Source: Fusibacter ferrireducens
Lineage (GTDB): Bacteria > Bacillota > Clostridia > Peptostreptococcales > Acidaminobacteraceae
Length of the DNA: 64,000 nucleotides
Assembly (NCBI RefSeq): GCF_015352425.1
Contig: NZ_JADKNH010000011.1
Coordinates: forward strand, 1 to 64,000
Direction: 5' to 3'
Shown here: in pieces, positions 17,240 to 26,113 of the stretch
How the letters are laid out: each line of letters begins with the position of its first letter
How positions within the stretch are numbered: position 1 is the stretch's first letter
Notes under the pieces: model-generated
Database searches by the model: none
What the model saw: the letters and a program-made list of their open reading frames with translations, nothing else
What the model was told of the DNA's origin: nothing
Position numbers and translations under genes: made by a program

Positions 17240-17962
17240 ATGAAAGCGTTTTTATTGATGTTGTCTTTTTTTTCAAGGATTCCTGTTGGACATAGGGTGG
17301 CTTATTCAGATGATCTCTATAGGCAAAGCATTGTATACTTTCCCTATGTTGGACTCATAGTTGGCGGAATTTCGGCAGTGCCGCTTTGGTTGCTTCAGAA
17401 CACTTCGCATGGTGTCAGAGGGATTCTAGTGATTTTAGTATATCTGCTTGTAAGTGGAGGGATTCATCTTGATGGGTTGGCAGATTCAATGGATGGCTTA
17501 TTCAGCGGCAGAGAAAAAGAACGCATACTTGAGATTATGAAAGATTCTAGAATTGGCAGTTTTGGTGTAATCGGTTTGATTCTCTATTTTTTGGTGTTTT
17601 ATCAATGTGCTTCTGAGGTGATGCCGATATTGATCTTGCTCATGCCATTTGTCGGTAAAAGCGCTGCGGCCTTTACGGCGGGTTATAGTGATTATGCAAG
17701 AGTATCACCGGGAATGGGCACAGTACTGATCAACAGTCATACGCCTAAAACTTCCATCGAGATTTTAGTAATCAATTTGATCATTGCATTTATTGCATTG
17801 GGGTTTGAAGGGCTAGCAATGGTTGCAATGACGTTTATTTTGGCATTTTTCTTAATGAAGTGGATACATGGTAAAATTGGAGGGATGACAGGCGACACGA
17901 TAGGCTTTGTTGTGGAAGTGTGTCAAATGTGCTTTCTTCTGATAGCGACAATATTATATTAA
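17240..17962 (+). CDS. cobS: Adenosylcobinamide-GDP ribazoletransferase (cobalamin-5'-phosphate synthase)
   Basis: This integral membrane enzyme joins adenosyl-GDP-cobinamide with alpha-ribazole (phosphate), the last assembly step. The product of about 240 residues has several membrane spans and the family motifs 'LSFFSRIPVG' near the N terminus and 'GGIHLDGLADSMDGLFSGREKERILEIMKDSRIGSFG'. AGGAGGTGCAT precedes the ATG at 17240; a GTG two codons earlier is less likely. The spacer to cobU is 9 bases. Confidence 0.94.
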   Translation: MKAFLLMLSFFSRIPVGHRVAYSDDLYRQSIVYFPYVGLIVGGISAVPLWLLQNTSHGVRGILVILVYLLVSGGIHLDGLADSMDGLFSGREKERILEIMKDSRIGSFGVIGLILYFLVFYQCASEVMPILILLMPFVGKSAAAFTAGYSDYARVSPGMGTVLINSHTPKTSIEILVINLIIAFIALGFEGLAMVAMTFILAFFLMKWIHGKIGGMTGDTIGFVVEVCQMCFLLIATILY

Positions 17963-17978
17963 AAGTGAGGACATGTAA

Positions 17979-19379
17979 GTGAAGAAAGGTATCATTATTG
18001 CAGGCGCATCAAGCGGCTCAGGGAAAACAACAGTCTCGATAGGGTTGATGCAAGCATTTAAAAATCGCGGACTGATGGTTCAGCCATTTAAGACAGGACC
18101 AGATTATATAGATCCAATGTTTCACAGAAAGGTCTTGGGCACGTCTTCATACAACTTGCCCTTATGGATGGTCCCTGATGAGACGATTCAATACCTATTT
18201 AACAAAAGAAATGTCAATGCGGATATAACGGTGGTTGAAGGTGTTATGGGATACTATGATGGTCATGGTGTCGATTCCTTTGAAGGGAGCACTGCATATC
18301 TTGCTGATTTATTGGAATTACCCGTTCTCCTCGTGTTTAATGCCAGTAGCATGGCGCTTAGTGCAGCTGCAATTGTAAAAGGGTTTGCGGCGTTTAAAAC
18401 ACCGACGCGTATTAAAGGGGTCATTCTAAATCAAGTGAATTCTGAACACCACTACGGGATGTTAAAAAATGCAATTGAGAACCATACTGGAATAAAATGT
18501 TACGGCTATCTGCCAAAGCACAATGATGTTGTAATAGAGAGTAGACATTTGGGATTGTTGCAAGCTGATGAAATTTTGGATTTAAGTGTCAAAGTAGATT
18601 TGATTGCTGAACAGCTTGAAAAAACAGTGGATTTGGATGCGATTTATTCAGATTTTGAATATGTGGAAAAAGTCTATGACACACCTGAAAGCGTGGCGTC
18701 ATTGTTAGATGAGATTCAGAAGACTTTGACGCTAAGAGGATCTCTGACACTAGGTGTTGCCAAAGATCAAGCTTTCTCATTCTATTATGATGAGAATATG
18801 GAGACGTTAGAAGAACTTGGGGTTAAAATAGAGTATTTTTCACCCATGCAAGATCCTTATTTGCCAGAACGTGTGGATGCACTCTATTTTGGAGGTGGAT
18901 ACCCAGAAGTCTTTGCAGCACAATTAAGTGCGAACCGTACTTTTAGAGAGCAGCTTTTTTTAAAATTAGAGGCAGGTATGCCCTGTTACGCAGAGTGTGG
19001 CGGGCTAATGTATTTGACAGATCTCATTGAAGATTTAGATGGTTGGCCTTTTGAAATGGTTGGTTTTTTTGATATCAATACACTCATGACTAAAAAACTG
19101 CAACGTTTTGGACACATTCATGCGAAATTATCGCTTGATGATCGAGAACACTTTGGTAGTTCTTATGATATTTCCTATAGAGCGCATGAGTTTCATAAAT
19201 CTGTCTTAGTGGAGCATCAGCCAACCACTAAGATCATTGAAGCTTCAAAACGATCTAAGTCTTGGGCCTGTGGTTATTTTAGAGAGCATACATTGGCAAC
19301 TTACGCACATAATCATTTTTACAGCAACTTAGAATTCTTGGCATTTTTAATAGATTTATGGACGGTTAATAAAATGTAA
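17979..19379 (+). CDS. cbiA: Cobyrinic acid a,c-diamide synthase
   Basis: The enzyme amidates side chains a and c of (hydrogeno)cobyrinic acid with glutamine and ATP. The product of 466 residues has an N-terminal P-loop domain ('[21 protein letters not shown]', '[13 protein letters not shown]') and a C-terminal amidotransferase domain with Cys340 in '[11 protein letters not shown]'. It starts at GTG with GTGAGG upstream, 16 bases after cobS. The presence of cbiA means more than simple cobinamide salvage: the operon can process cobyrinic acid, although no ring-synthesis genes are in the window. It is probably the last gene of the B12 operon; I see no strong terminator after it. Confidence 0.95.
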   Translation: MKKGIIIAGASSGSGKTTVSIGLMQAFKNRGLMVQPFKTGPDYIDPMFHRKVLGTSSYNLPLWMVPDETIQYLFNKRNVNADITVVEGVMGYYDGHGVDSFEGSTAYLADLLELPVLLVFNASSMALSAAAIVKGFAAFKTPTRIKGVILNQVNSEHHYGMLKNAIENHTGIKCYGYLPKHNDVVIESRHLGLLQADEILDLSVKVDLIAEQLEKTVDLDAIYSDFEYVEKVYDTPESVASLLDEIQKTLTLRGSLTLGVAKDQAFSFYYDENMETLEELGVKIEYFSPMQDPYLPERVDALYFGGGYPEVFAAQLSANRTFREQLFLKLEAGMPCYAECGGLMYLTDLIEDLDGWPFEMVGFFDINTLMTKKLQRFGHIHAKLSLDDREHFGSSYDISYRAHEFHKSVLVEHQPTTKIIEASKRSKSWACGYFREHTLATYAHNHFYSNLEFLAFLIDLWTVNKM

Positions 19380-19462
19380 TATCTAAAAGCATAGAAAACT
19401 TGTTTAATGATTGTTTATTAGGGCATAAGTGTAAATACAATTATGAGAACAGGAGGATTAAT

Positions 19463-20269
19463 ATGGATGTAATAAGAAGTTCACCCGTTTTGCAAGCTTT
19501 GCTTGCAACTTTGTTTACATGGTTCGTTACAGCATTAGGTGCTAGCGTTGTTTTTTTCTTTAAAGAGATTAACCGGAAAGTACTTGATATTATGCTCGGA
19601 TTTGCTGCTGGTGTAATGATTGCAGCAAGTTTCTGGTCGCTGCTCAATCCTGCAATTGATATGGCAGAAAGAAGCGGTCAGATTCCATGGATTCCAGCTG
19701 CTGTTGGTTTCATGGGAGGGGGCATTTTCCTCTTTTTAATTGATAAAGTATTGCCCCATCTTCATAATGGATTTCCAATAGAAGAAGCTGAAGGCGTTAA
19801 AACAAGTTGGCAGAGAAGTGTTTTGCTTGTACTTGCAATTACGCTTCACAACATACCTGAAGGACTTGCCGTTGGCGTTGCCTTTGGTGCGCTGGCAGTG
19901 GGACTACCTGAAGCCACTTTAGGCGGTGCTATTGCTCTCGCTGTTGGTATTGGTATTCAAAACTTTCCTGAAGGTGCGGCGGTTTCAGTACCACTTAGGA
20001 GAGAAGGCTTTTCAAGAAGAAAGGCGTTTTTATATGGACAGGCATCCGGTGTTGTTGAACCCATTTCAGGTGTTATTGGTGCTTTGCTGGTTGTTTCTAT
20101 GCATGCCATTTTGCCATATGCGCTTTCATTTGCAGCTGGTGCAATGATATTTGTTGTTGTGGAGGAATTGATTCCCGAATCACAACGTGAAAAAAATACA
20201 GATCTTGCAACAATGGGGGCAATGGTTGGTTTTACAGTAATGATGCTTTTAGATGTGGCACTAGGTTAA
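19463..20269 (+). CDS. ZIP-family divalent metal transporter
   Basis: The product of about 268 residues has eight likely membrane spans and both ZIP metal-site helices, '[15 protein letters not shown]' and '[13 protein letters not shown]'. ZIP proteins carry zinc or other divalent ions into the cytoplasm. The ion is not identifiable here, although a link to cobalt for the preceding B12 operon is conceivable. The frame is open from 19400, but AGGAGG at 19451-19456 fits the ATG at 19463. A terminator follows. Confidence 0.88.
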   Translation: MDVIRSSPVLQALLATLFTWFVTALGASVVFFFKEINRKVLDIMLGFAAGVMIAASFWSLLNPAIDMAERSGQIPWIPAAVGFMGGGIFLFLIDKVLPHLHNGFPIEEAEGVKTSWQRSVLLVLAITLHNIPEGLAVGVAFGALAVGLPEATLGGAIALAVGIGIQNFPEGAAVSVPLRREGFSRRKAFLYGQASGVVEPISGVIGALLVVSMHAILPYALSFAAGAMIFVVVEELIPESQREKNTDLATMGAMVGFTVMMLLDVALG

Positions 20270-20292
20270 GTCTTATGCGCTAAATGTCTAAT

Positions 20293-20332
20293 AATACATC
20301 TCAAGGTGAAGTTCTTTGGGATGTATTTTTTT
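20293..20332 (+). terminator. Terminator after ZIP gene
   Basis: AATACATCTCAA and TTGGGATGTATT pair with one mismatch and run into a T7 tract. Confidence 0.82.
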
Positions 20333-20363
20333 ATGAAATAGCAAGAAAATGAGGGGATTTGGT

Positions 20364-21221
20364 ATGATTTACTTAATTTTAGCGACAATATGCAGCGCTT
20401 CTATCGTGCTTCTATTTAAGATATCAAACAGTAACAGATATGTTGTAAGTATGATGAATTACGTTATTGCAAGCTGTATTGCCATATATTTCATCGTTAC
20501 AAAAAATACTTTGGGAGTATTTGAGTTTTCATCAGATCATTCAGAAATAGGTGGGAAGTTTGTAATATCGATAGGCATTTTAACGGGCATCTTTTTTTTA
20601 TTAAGTTTTATCTTTTATCAAAAAAGTGTTTACGAATCCGGTGCGAGTCTTGCAAGCATGTTTGGAAAGCTAGGCATTTTATTGCCAATGATTTTTTCAA
20701 TTGTCATTTGGCGTGAATACCCGACACTTTTTCAGTGGGGAGGTATTTTTTTAGCTTTATTGGCGATTATTATGGTAAATATACACCCAAAGGTAGAACA
20801 AATGTCTAAGCGTAGGATGTCATACACTTTACTCTTGCTCTTCATTTTTGGTGGATTTGGCGATTTTTTTAACAAAATTTTTCAAAAGTATGCGCCGATA
20901 ACTCTGAAACCTGTGTTTTTGTTATTTGTTTTTGGAACGGCCTTTATGCTGAGTTTCACTATTATTTTGATCCAAAAGATTCAAGTGAAAAAAGAGGCGC
21001 TTCTTATAGGCGCCATGGTTGGCGTTCCAAATTACTTTGCATCCTTTTTTCTGATAGAGGCGTTAAGATATAAATCGGCCACAGTGGTTTTTCCTGCATA
21101 TAGTGCTGGCAGTATTTTGATTGTCATCGTGGTGAGCAGAATCTTTTTTGGAGAAACGCTGGAGAAAAAAGACAAAATTGCGGTGCTAATAACGGTTTTA
21201 AGTTTATACTTAATTCAGTAA
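20364..21221 (+). CDS. EamA/DMT-family transporter
   Basis: The product of about 285 residues has ten hydrophobic segments in two halves, as in drug/metabolite (EamA) exporters, and ends 'VSRIFFGETLEKKDKIAVLITVLSLYLIQ', typical of the second half. The substrate is unknown. The frame is open from 20349, but GAGGGG at 20351-20356 fits the ATG at 20364. It stands alone between the ZIP terminator and the NDH-2 leader. Confidence 0.78.
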   Translation: MIYLILATICSASIVLLFKISNSNRYVVSMMNYVIASCIAIYFIVTKNTLGVFEFSSDHSEIGGKFVISIGILTGIFFLLSFIFYQKSVYESGASLASMFGKLGILLPMIFSIVIWREYPTLFQWGGIFLALLAIIMVNIHPKVEQMSKRRMSYTLLLLFIFGGFGDFFNKIFQKYAPITLKPVFLLFVFGTAFMLSFTIILIQKIQVKKEALLIGAMVGVPNYFASFFLIEALRYKSATVVFPAYSAGSILIVIVVSRIFFGETLEKKDKIAVLITVLSLYLIQ

Positions 21222-21425
21222 GGGTATGATTTAAGACATCCAAACGTGTAAATATGAATGAATTTTAAATACAATTTATAAAATTTTGAAAAAAACCAAG
21301 TTACTTAGTCGGATATTTTTGGTATAATGTATTTTGAGGATATGAAATAAAAAATTTGACGGCGTATAGAGACATCAATTGTTAAAAAGATGTCAGCGTC
21401 AGTCAAGAAAGAAATGAGGGAAGAT
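21222..21425 (+). promoter_or_regulatory. Leader of the NDH-2 gene
   Basis: TATAAT at 21323-21328 with a weak -35 (TTACTT, 21301-21306) is the likely promoter. The leader of ~90 bases has no recognised element. Confidence 0.45.
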
Positions 21426-23204
21426 ATGTCAAATTTAAAGAAAGTTTTAATTCTAGGTGGTGGATACGCCGGCGTTAAGGCTGGAAAAACACTTCATAAG
21501 ATTTTTAAAAAAAATGAAGATGTTGAGATCACTTTGATCGACAAAAATCCGTACCACACGCTTATGACTGAACTACACGAAGTAGCAGGGCATAGGACAG
21601 AACCAGATTCAATACGCATCGACTTGAGAACCATCTTTAGTGGCAGAAAAGTCAATGTGGTTACCGATCAAGTTGAAAAGATTGATTTTGAAAATCAAAA
21701 AGTAAGTACCACAAGAAAAGTTTTTGATTTTGATTATTTAATCATTGCATTCGGTTCAAGTACAAATTCTTTTGGTATTCCAGGCATTGATGAATATGCG
21801 TATACACTGTGGTCATATGAAGATGCCATTAAGATCAGAAGTCAAGTTGAAAAAATGTTTCAACTGGCAGCCATTGAAGAAGATGAAAAAGTCAGACGTC
21901 AGATGCTTACTTTTGCAGTGGTTGGTGGAGGTTTTACCGGCGTGGAAATGGCTGGTGAACTCGGAGAGGCCAAAAAACATCTTGCTGAGAAGTATGAAAT
22001 CAATAAAGATGAGATTACGATTTATAATATTGAAGCGACGTCTAGAATATTAAATACGTTAAAAGATGATCGTCAAGTTGAAAAAGTTGAAAGACGATTT
22101 GAGAGACTTGGTGTTACTTTGTTGAAAGATGCAGCAATTGTCAACGTAATGCCTGATAAATTTGAATTAAAGGATGGACGCGTTATCGCTTGTAATACCT
22201 TAATTTGGGGTGCAGGTATAAAAGTCAATAATTTTGTGGGTTCGTTGGGTTTAAAAGCAGGTAGAGCCGGTAGAGTGGATGTCAATGAGTACATGCAAAC
22301 TGCAGAGTATCCAAATGTTTTTGTCGCTGGTGACAACACGCATTATGAAGATCAGGATGGTCTATTACCTCAAATTGTGGAAGCAGCGGAGCAATCCGGT
22401 CATACGGCAGCTGAAAACATTGCCAATTTAATTCAGGAGAAGCCACTCCAATCACACAAGCAAGTTTATCATGGGTTTATGGTATCTGTCGGTTCTAGAT
22501 ACTGTGTGTCTGATAACAATGGCTTAAAATTATCTGGATTCTTTTCAATGCTCGTCAAACATTTAGTCAATTTCTATTATTTGCTTACGGTGAGTGGTGT
22601 AGCTCAACTCTTTGAATATTGGAGACATGAATTTTTCCATATTAAAAATAATCGCTCTTTCTTAGGTGGCCATTTTTCTAAATCATCACCTAATTTTTGG
22701 ATGGTGCCGTTTAGAATGTTTTTAGGAACGATGTGGCTCATTGAAGGATTAAATAAAATAAATGACGGTTGGTTAGTCAGCGCAAAGATGATTGCTTCAG
22801 ATGCAGTGACGCAGGCCAGTGAAGTGGTTGAAGAAGGCGCATCATATGCTGAACCATTATTAAAGGAAGTTCCTGGTGTCGTGCAGTGGATGATCGATAA
22901 GATCATTGCACCTCATGCCATTGGTTTTCAAACCATGATGGTCTTCGCAGAGATCGCTTTTGGTCTAATGCTTATAGCAGGCTTATTTACATTTATATCT
23001 GCTATTGCTACAACAGGAATGACTGTGGCGATTACACTGACGGGTATGTCTGACGCCTCTATCTTATGGTACTTTTTCGGCGGAATCGCTATGATTGCCG
23101 GTGCCGGGAGTACTTTTGGATGTGACTACTATATCTTGCCAGTTCTCAAAAGGTGGTGGAAAGGCACAGCCTTTGCTAAAAAATCATATCTGTATTTCCA
23201 CTAA
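21426..23204 (+). CDS. Type II NADH dehydrogenase with C-terminal DoxX-like membrane domain
   Basis: The product of about 592 residues has an N-terminal FAD/NAD(P)-binding flavoprotein (residues ~1-400) with 'VLILGGGYAGVKAG', the second dinucleotide motif 'FAVVGGGFTGVEMAGEL' and 'VFVAGDNTHYED', as in NDH-2 enzymes that pass electrons from NADH to quinone. Residues ~430-592 are hydrophobic and DoxX-like ('RMFLGTMWLIEGLNKI', 'ALITGMSD'-type segments, four spans). The frame is open from 21390; GAGGGA fits the ATG at 21426. The NusG-II, Gx and polyprenyl synthetase genes follow, so a shared role in a quinone-based chain is plausible (inference). Confidence 0.85.
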   Translation: MSNLKKVLILGGGYAGVKAGKTLHKIFKKNEDVEITLIDKNPYHTLMTELHEVAGHRTEPDSIRIDLRTIFSGRKVNVVTDQVEKIDFENQKVSTTRKVFDFDYLIIAFGSSTNSFGIPGIDEYAYTLWSYEDAIKIRSQVEKMFQLAAIEEDEKVRRQMLTFAVVGGGFTGVEMAGELGEAKKHLAEKYEINKDEITIYNIEATSRILNTLKDDRQVEKVERRFERLGVTLLKDAAIVNVMPDKFELKDGRVIACNTLIWGAGIKVNNFVGSLGLKAGRAGRVDVNEYMQTAEYPNVFVAGDNTHYEDQDGLLPQIVEAAEQSGHTAAENIANLIQEKPLQSHKQVYHGFMVSVGSRYCVSDNNGLKLSGFFSMLVKHLVNFYYLLTVSGVAQLFEYWRHEFFHIKNNRSFLGGHFSKSSPNFWMVPFRMFLGTMWLIEGLNKINDGWLVSAKMIASDAVTQASEVVEEGASYAEPLLKEVPGVVQWMIDKIIAPHAIGFQTMMVFAEIAFGLMLIAGLFTFISAIATTGMTVAITLTGMSDASILWYFFGGIAMIAGAGSTFGCDYYILPVLKRWWKGTAFAKKSYLYFH

Positions 23205-23320
23205 AAATGCAGAATTCGATGTGTGGGCGAATGAGAAAATCGTCTTGAAATCACAATAGATGTATTGTCTTATGGTGTCCATATCAACTCTAAGTTATAT
23301 AAAAGCGAATATATGTAGCG

Positions 23321-23365
23321 GCATATGAGCCAGTTTTGGATGCTCTAAACTCATTTTCGCTGATG
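23321..23365 (-). repeat. Degenerate half copy of the palindromic repeat
   Basis: Read on the minus strand, this stretch corresponds to the right half of the palindromic repeat: 29 of 45 ungapped positions match copy A, including CATxTGAGCCA, and the ATTTTCGCTGA string matches the copies near 40400. It is decayed and has lost the other half. It lies in the gap after the NDH-2 gene. Confidence 0.45.
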
Positions 23366-23378
23366 AAATTAATCATAT

Positions 23379-23407
23379 ATCGTATCTGCTTTGCAGATAC
23401 GATTTTC
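23379..23407 (+). terminator. Terminator after NDH-2 gene
   Basis: The arms ATCGTATCTGC and GCAGATACGAT around TTT are perfect and end in TTTTCT. It separates the NDH-2 gene from the NusG-II operon. Confidence 0.8.
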
Positions 23408-23438
23408 TAACGGTTTAACTATAAAGGATGAATAATAA

Positions 23439-23819
23439 ATGAAAAAAAACGATATGATTTTAATCTTAGTGGTTTTAATCGTAGGTATAATTTCTTATGG
23501 GATTGTAAACGCTATAAAGCATAATGATGAGAGCAATTTAAAAGTTATCATTAAGCATAAAGGTGTCGTTGTAAAAGAGTATGCCTTTACTCATGAAACG
23601 CAAAAAACATATGTCTTAGATTCTGAAGATGAAGTCAACGTCGTTCAGATCAAAAATGGAGAGGTTTCTGTGACGGAAGCCAATTGCCATGATTTGATCT
23701 GCGTAAAAACAGGAGCTATTAGCAAACCAGGCGAAATTATTGTATGTTTGCCTCATAAATTTACTGTTGAGATTGTGTCTAATGAGATGCTTAATGAATT
23801 AGATGATATAGTGGAGTAA
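23439..23819 (+). CDS. NusG domain II-containing membrane-anchored protein
   Basis: The 126-residue product has one N-terminal membrane anchor (MILILVVLIVGIISYGIV) and an extracytoplasmic NusG-II-like domain (residues ~35-120), with the paired Cys of 'EANCHDLICVKTG' and a third in 'EIIVCLPH'. The family occurs beside Gx-transporter genes in many Clostridia; the biochemical role is unknown. The next gene starts 3 bases after its stop. Confidence 0.82.
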   Translation: MKKNDMILILVVLIVGIISYGIVNAIKHNDESNLKVIIKHKGVVVKEYAFTHETQKTYVLDSEDEVNVVQIKNGEVSVTEANCHDLICVKTGAISKPGEIIVCLPHKFTVEIVSNEMLNELDDIVE

Positions 23820-23822
23820 TAA

Positions 23823-24350
23823 ATGCGTAAAGTTAAAGGAGCAGTGGACACAAGAAAATTGGTTCTGATTTCAGTTTTAGTAGCACAAGGGATGGTGTTA
23901 GGTTATATAGAAAAGATGCTTCCAATTCCTTTTATAGTACCAGGTGCGAAGTTGGGGCTAGCTAATATAATAACTTTAACAGCCATCTATTTTTTGAACT
24001 TTAAAGAATCCTCTGCAGTTGTTTTATTGAGGGTATTTCTGACAGCCGCAACTTTTGGATCACTTTCCAGTTTTTTATACAGTTTATCAGGCGGTGTCTT
24101 GAGTCTAATTGCGATGGCAGGATTATTGAAAGTTTTTAAAGATGAACTCAGTTTAATAAGTATCAGCATCATTGGTTCTATTTCACATAATATGGGGCAA
24201 TTGATTGTTGCAGCAATTATTATTCATAATGTGTTGATACTGACATATTTACCTTTTTTGCTAATTATAGCAATACCAACTGGTATTTTTGTCGGGATTG
24301 TGGCTAGAGCATTAATACAATATTTGCAAAAAACAAATTTTATCAGATAA
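23823..24350 (+). CDS. Gx transporter family protein (heptaprenyl diphosphate synthase component I-like)
   Basis: The 175-residue integral membrane protein has five to six spans and the signature opening 'VLVAQGMVLGYIEKMLPIPFIVPGAKLGLANIITL'. The family was named for proximity to prenyl diphosphate synthase genes, and this is the case here: the HepT-like gene begins 21 bases later. A transport role, rather than catalysis, is suggested by its fold (inference). Confidence 0.85.
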   Translation: MRKVKGAVDTRKLVLISVLVAQGMVLGYIEKMLPIPFIVPGAKLGLANIITLTAIYFLNFKESSAVVLLRVFLTAATFGSLSSFLYSLSGGVLSLIAMAGLLKVFKDELSLISISIIGSISHNMGQLIVAAIIIHNVLILTYLPFLLIIAIPTGIFVGIVARALIQYLQKTNFIR

Positions 24351-24371
24351 ATTAAAACTAAAGGAGGTAAA

Positions 24372-25331
24372 ATGTCCTTTAATTTGGAAGTAGAAGAAGG
24401 TGCAAAAGCACTTTATCAATTTTTACTAGATGAATTAGAACATGTAAAAAGCAATATTAATTTGCAAACGCATTCTAAATTTACGGATGTTCAAATGATC
24501 ATTGATGATGTTATGGGCAACTCAGGTAAAATGCTGAGACCCTTTTTAGTTGTATTAAGTGCGCACTTTGGTCATTATGATGCCAGTAAGATACAAAAGC
24601 TTGCTGGAGCTGTTGAAATATTGCATATGGCAACACTTGTGCATGATGACATTATCGATGAAGCAAAGCTAAGACGTAATATGCCTTCAATCCAAAGCAA
24701 GTATGGGAAGGATATGGCTGTATATACAGGCGATTACTTGTTGGCAAAATCTATTAATGTGCTCAATGATGAGCGCTTTGATCCCAATAACGTCAAACGT
24801 CTTTCGCAGGCAATTTCTAAGATCTGTGAAAGTGAATTAATGCAGTATCAAAACAGGTTCAGAGCGTTGAGCATTAAAAATTATTTAAAGGTGATTTCTG
24901 GGAAAACAGCTGCACTTTTTGCTGTCAGTTTATATGTGGGTTCCATTGAAAGTAATTGTGATGAACAATTGGCGAAGAACTTAGGTCGAATTGGTTATGA
25001 ACTTGGAATGGCATTTCAAATTATCGATGATCTGCTGGATTTTGACGAAAATAATCAGAAAATAGGTAAGAGTATACTCTCTGATTTTAATAATGGCTAT
25101 TTCACAGTGCCGATTTTATTTGCGTTGAAAAAAGAACCTGTTGAACTGTCAAATTATACGAGAAAAGAATTAATTGACTTTGTGAAGCGCAACAGTGGAT
25201 TAACCTCAGCTAAGAGACTTGCAATGAAGTATACAAAACGTGCATTTGCTCGAATAGATACACTGGAAGATTGTGAAGCTAAAAGTGTATTAAAGCAATT
25301 TTCAAAACAACTATTAGACCGTGATTATTAA
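24372..25331 (+). CDS. hepT: Polyprenyl (heptaprenyl-type) diphosphate synthase
   Basis: The product of 319 residues is a trans-isoprenyl diphosphate synthase. It carries the first Asp-rich motif in 'LVHDDIIDEAKLRR', the second in 'FQIIDDLLDFDE', 'GNSGKMLRPFLV' for IPP binding, and 'SGKTAALF'. It makes the long prenyl chain used for menaquinone or a related lipid; chain length cannot be read from the sequence. AGGAGG precedes the ATG. It is the last gene of the NusG-II/Gx operon and is followed by a strong hairpin. Confidence 0.9.
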   Translation: MSFNLEVEEGAKALYQFLLDELEHVKSNINLQTHSKFTDVQMIIDDVMGNSGKMLRPFLVVLSAHFGHYDASKIQKLAGAVEILHMATLVHDDIIDEAKLRRNMPSIQSKYGKDMAVYTGDYLLAKSINVLNDERFDPNNVKRLSQAISKICESELMQYQNRFRALSIKNYLKVISGKTAALFAVSLYVGSIESNCDEQLAKNLGRIGYELGMAFQIIDDLLDFDENNQKIGKSILSDFNNGYFTVPILFALKKEPVELSNYTRKELIDFVKRNSGLTSAKRLAMKYTKRAFARIDTLEDCEAKSVLKQFSKQLLDRDY

Positions 25332-25351
25332 ATGAGACGGTTTAAACACAA

Positions 25352-25392
25352 TAAGAGCTATAATCATGGTATGAATATGATTATAGCTCTTA
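25352..25392. terminator. Bidirectional hairpin terminator
   Basis: TAAGAGCTATAATCAT and its exact complement form a 16-bp stem with a 9-base loop, between the convergent prenyl synthase and fRMsr genes. T tracts are short, so efficiency is uncertain. Confidence 0.7.
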
Positions 25393-25477
25393 TCATATAT
25401 TGGGCTCTCATAATAGAGAGTATGCTTTATGCATCACTGGAGCAGGGTATTTTCAAATCTTCAGTTAGAAGATATTC

Positions 25478-25972
25478 TTATTGGGGCCACTGGATGGTTT
25501 CCGCAAGATAGAGCGCAATTTCTTCCAAGTATTTTTGATCCACTTCATTAAAACGACCAATTTCAGGGCTGTCGATATCAAGGACGCCAAGAAGTTGTCC
25601 CCCTTTGAATAGTGGGATTACAAGTTCACTATTTGAAAATAAATCGCATGCAATATGTCCTGGGAATTGATGAACATCCTTCACATTTATGGTTTTTCCA
25701 GTTTCAGCGCTTGTGCCGCAGACCCCATTGCCAATTTGAATCGTTGTTACAGCTGGTTTGCCCCAAAACGGCCCCAGTTTCAACACATTATCTCTCTTGA
25801 GATAAAACCCTACCCAGTTTAAGTCGTGCAGTAGGAAGCCTATAGTGGCGGCAGCGTTGGCAGCATTGGCAATCCAATCGGTCTCACCCTCTAAAAACGA
25901 TTTTATATTATCTAAAATATACGGATATAATAATTCTGGTTCCTGACTATCACTTGGATAGATACAAGCCAT
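25478..25972 (-). CDS. msrC: Free methionine-(R)-sulfoxide reductase (GAF domain)
   Basis: The product of about 164 residues is a single GAF domain of the fRMsr type, which reduces free L-methionine-(R)-sulfoxide. Family motifs seen are 'LNWVGFYL', 'GNGVCGTSAETGKTINVKDVHQFPGHIACDLFSNSE' and 'GVLDIDSPEIGRFNE', with Cys in VCG and ACD positions as in active enzymes. GAGGAGG supports the ATG at 25972 rather than the one five codons upstream. It is monocistronic. Confidence 0.88.
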   Translation of the reverse strand: MACIYPSDSQEPELLYPYILDNIKSFLEGETDWIANAANAAATIGFLLHDLNWVGFYLKRDNVLKLGPFWGKPAVTTIQIGNGVCGTSAETGKTINVKDVHQFPGHIACDLFSNSELVIPLFKGGQLLGVLDIDSPEIGRFNEVDQKYLEEIALYLAETIQWPQ

Positions 25973-26069
25973 ATGATACCTCCTCATTCATTTCAATCCA
26001 TTTCAGTATAATCAAATTTTCGTTTTATTTCAATCTCAAATTTTAGTAGAGTTTGTGATTAAAAAAATC

Positions 26070-26097
26070 TTTCGTATAACGAAATATATGGTATAAT
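26070..26097 (+). promoter_or_regulatory. Promoter with overlapping palindrome, MFS gene
   Basis: TTTCGTATAACGAAA (26070-26084) is a perfect 6-3-6 inverted repeat that covers the -35 position. TATAAT (26092-26097) lies 16 bases after TTTCGT. A repressor binding the palindrome would block the promoter (inference). Confidence 0.6.
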
Positions 26098-26113
26098 GAT
26101 TTGGGTGGTTATA

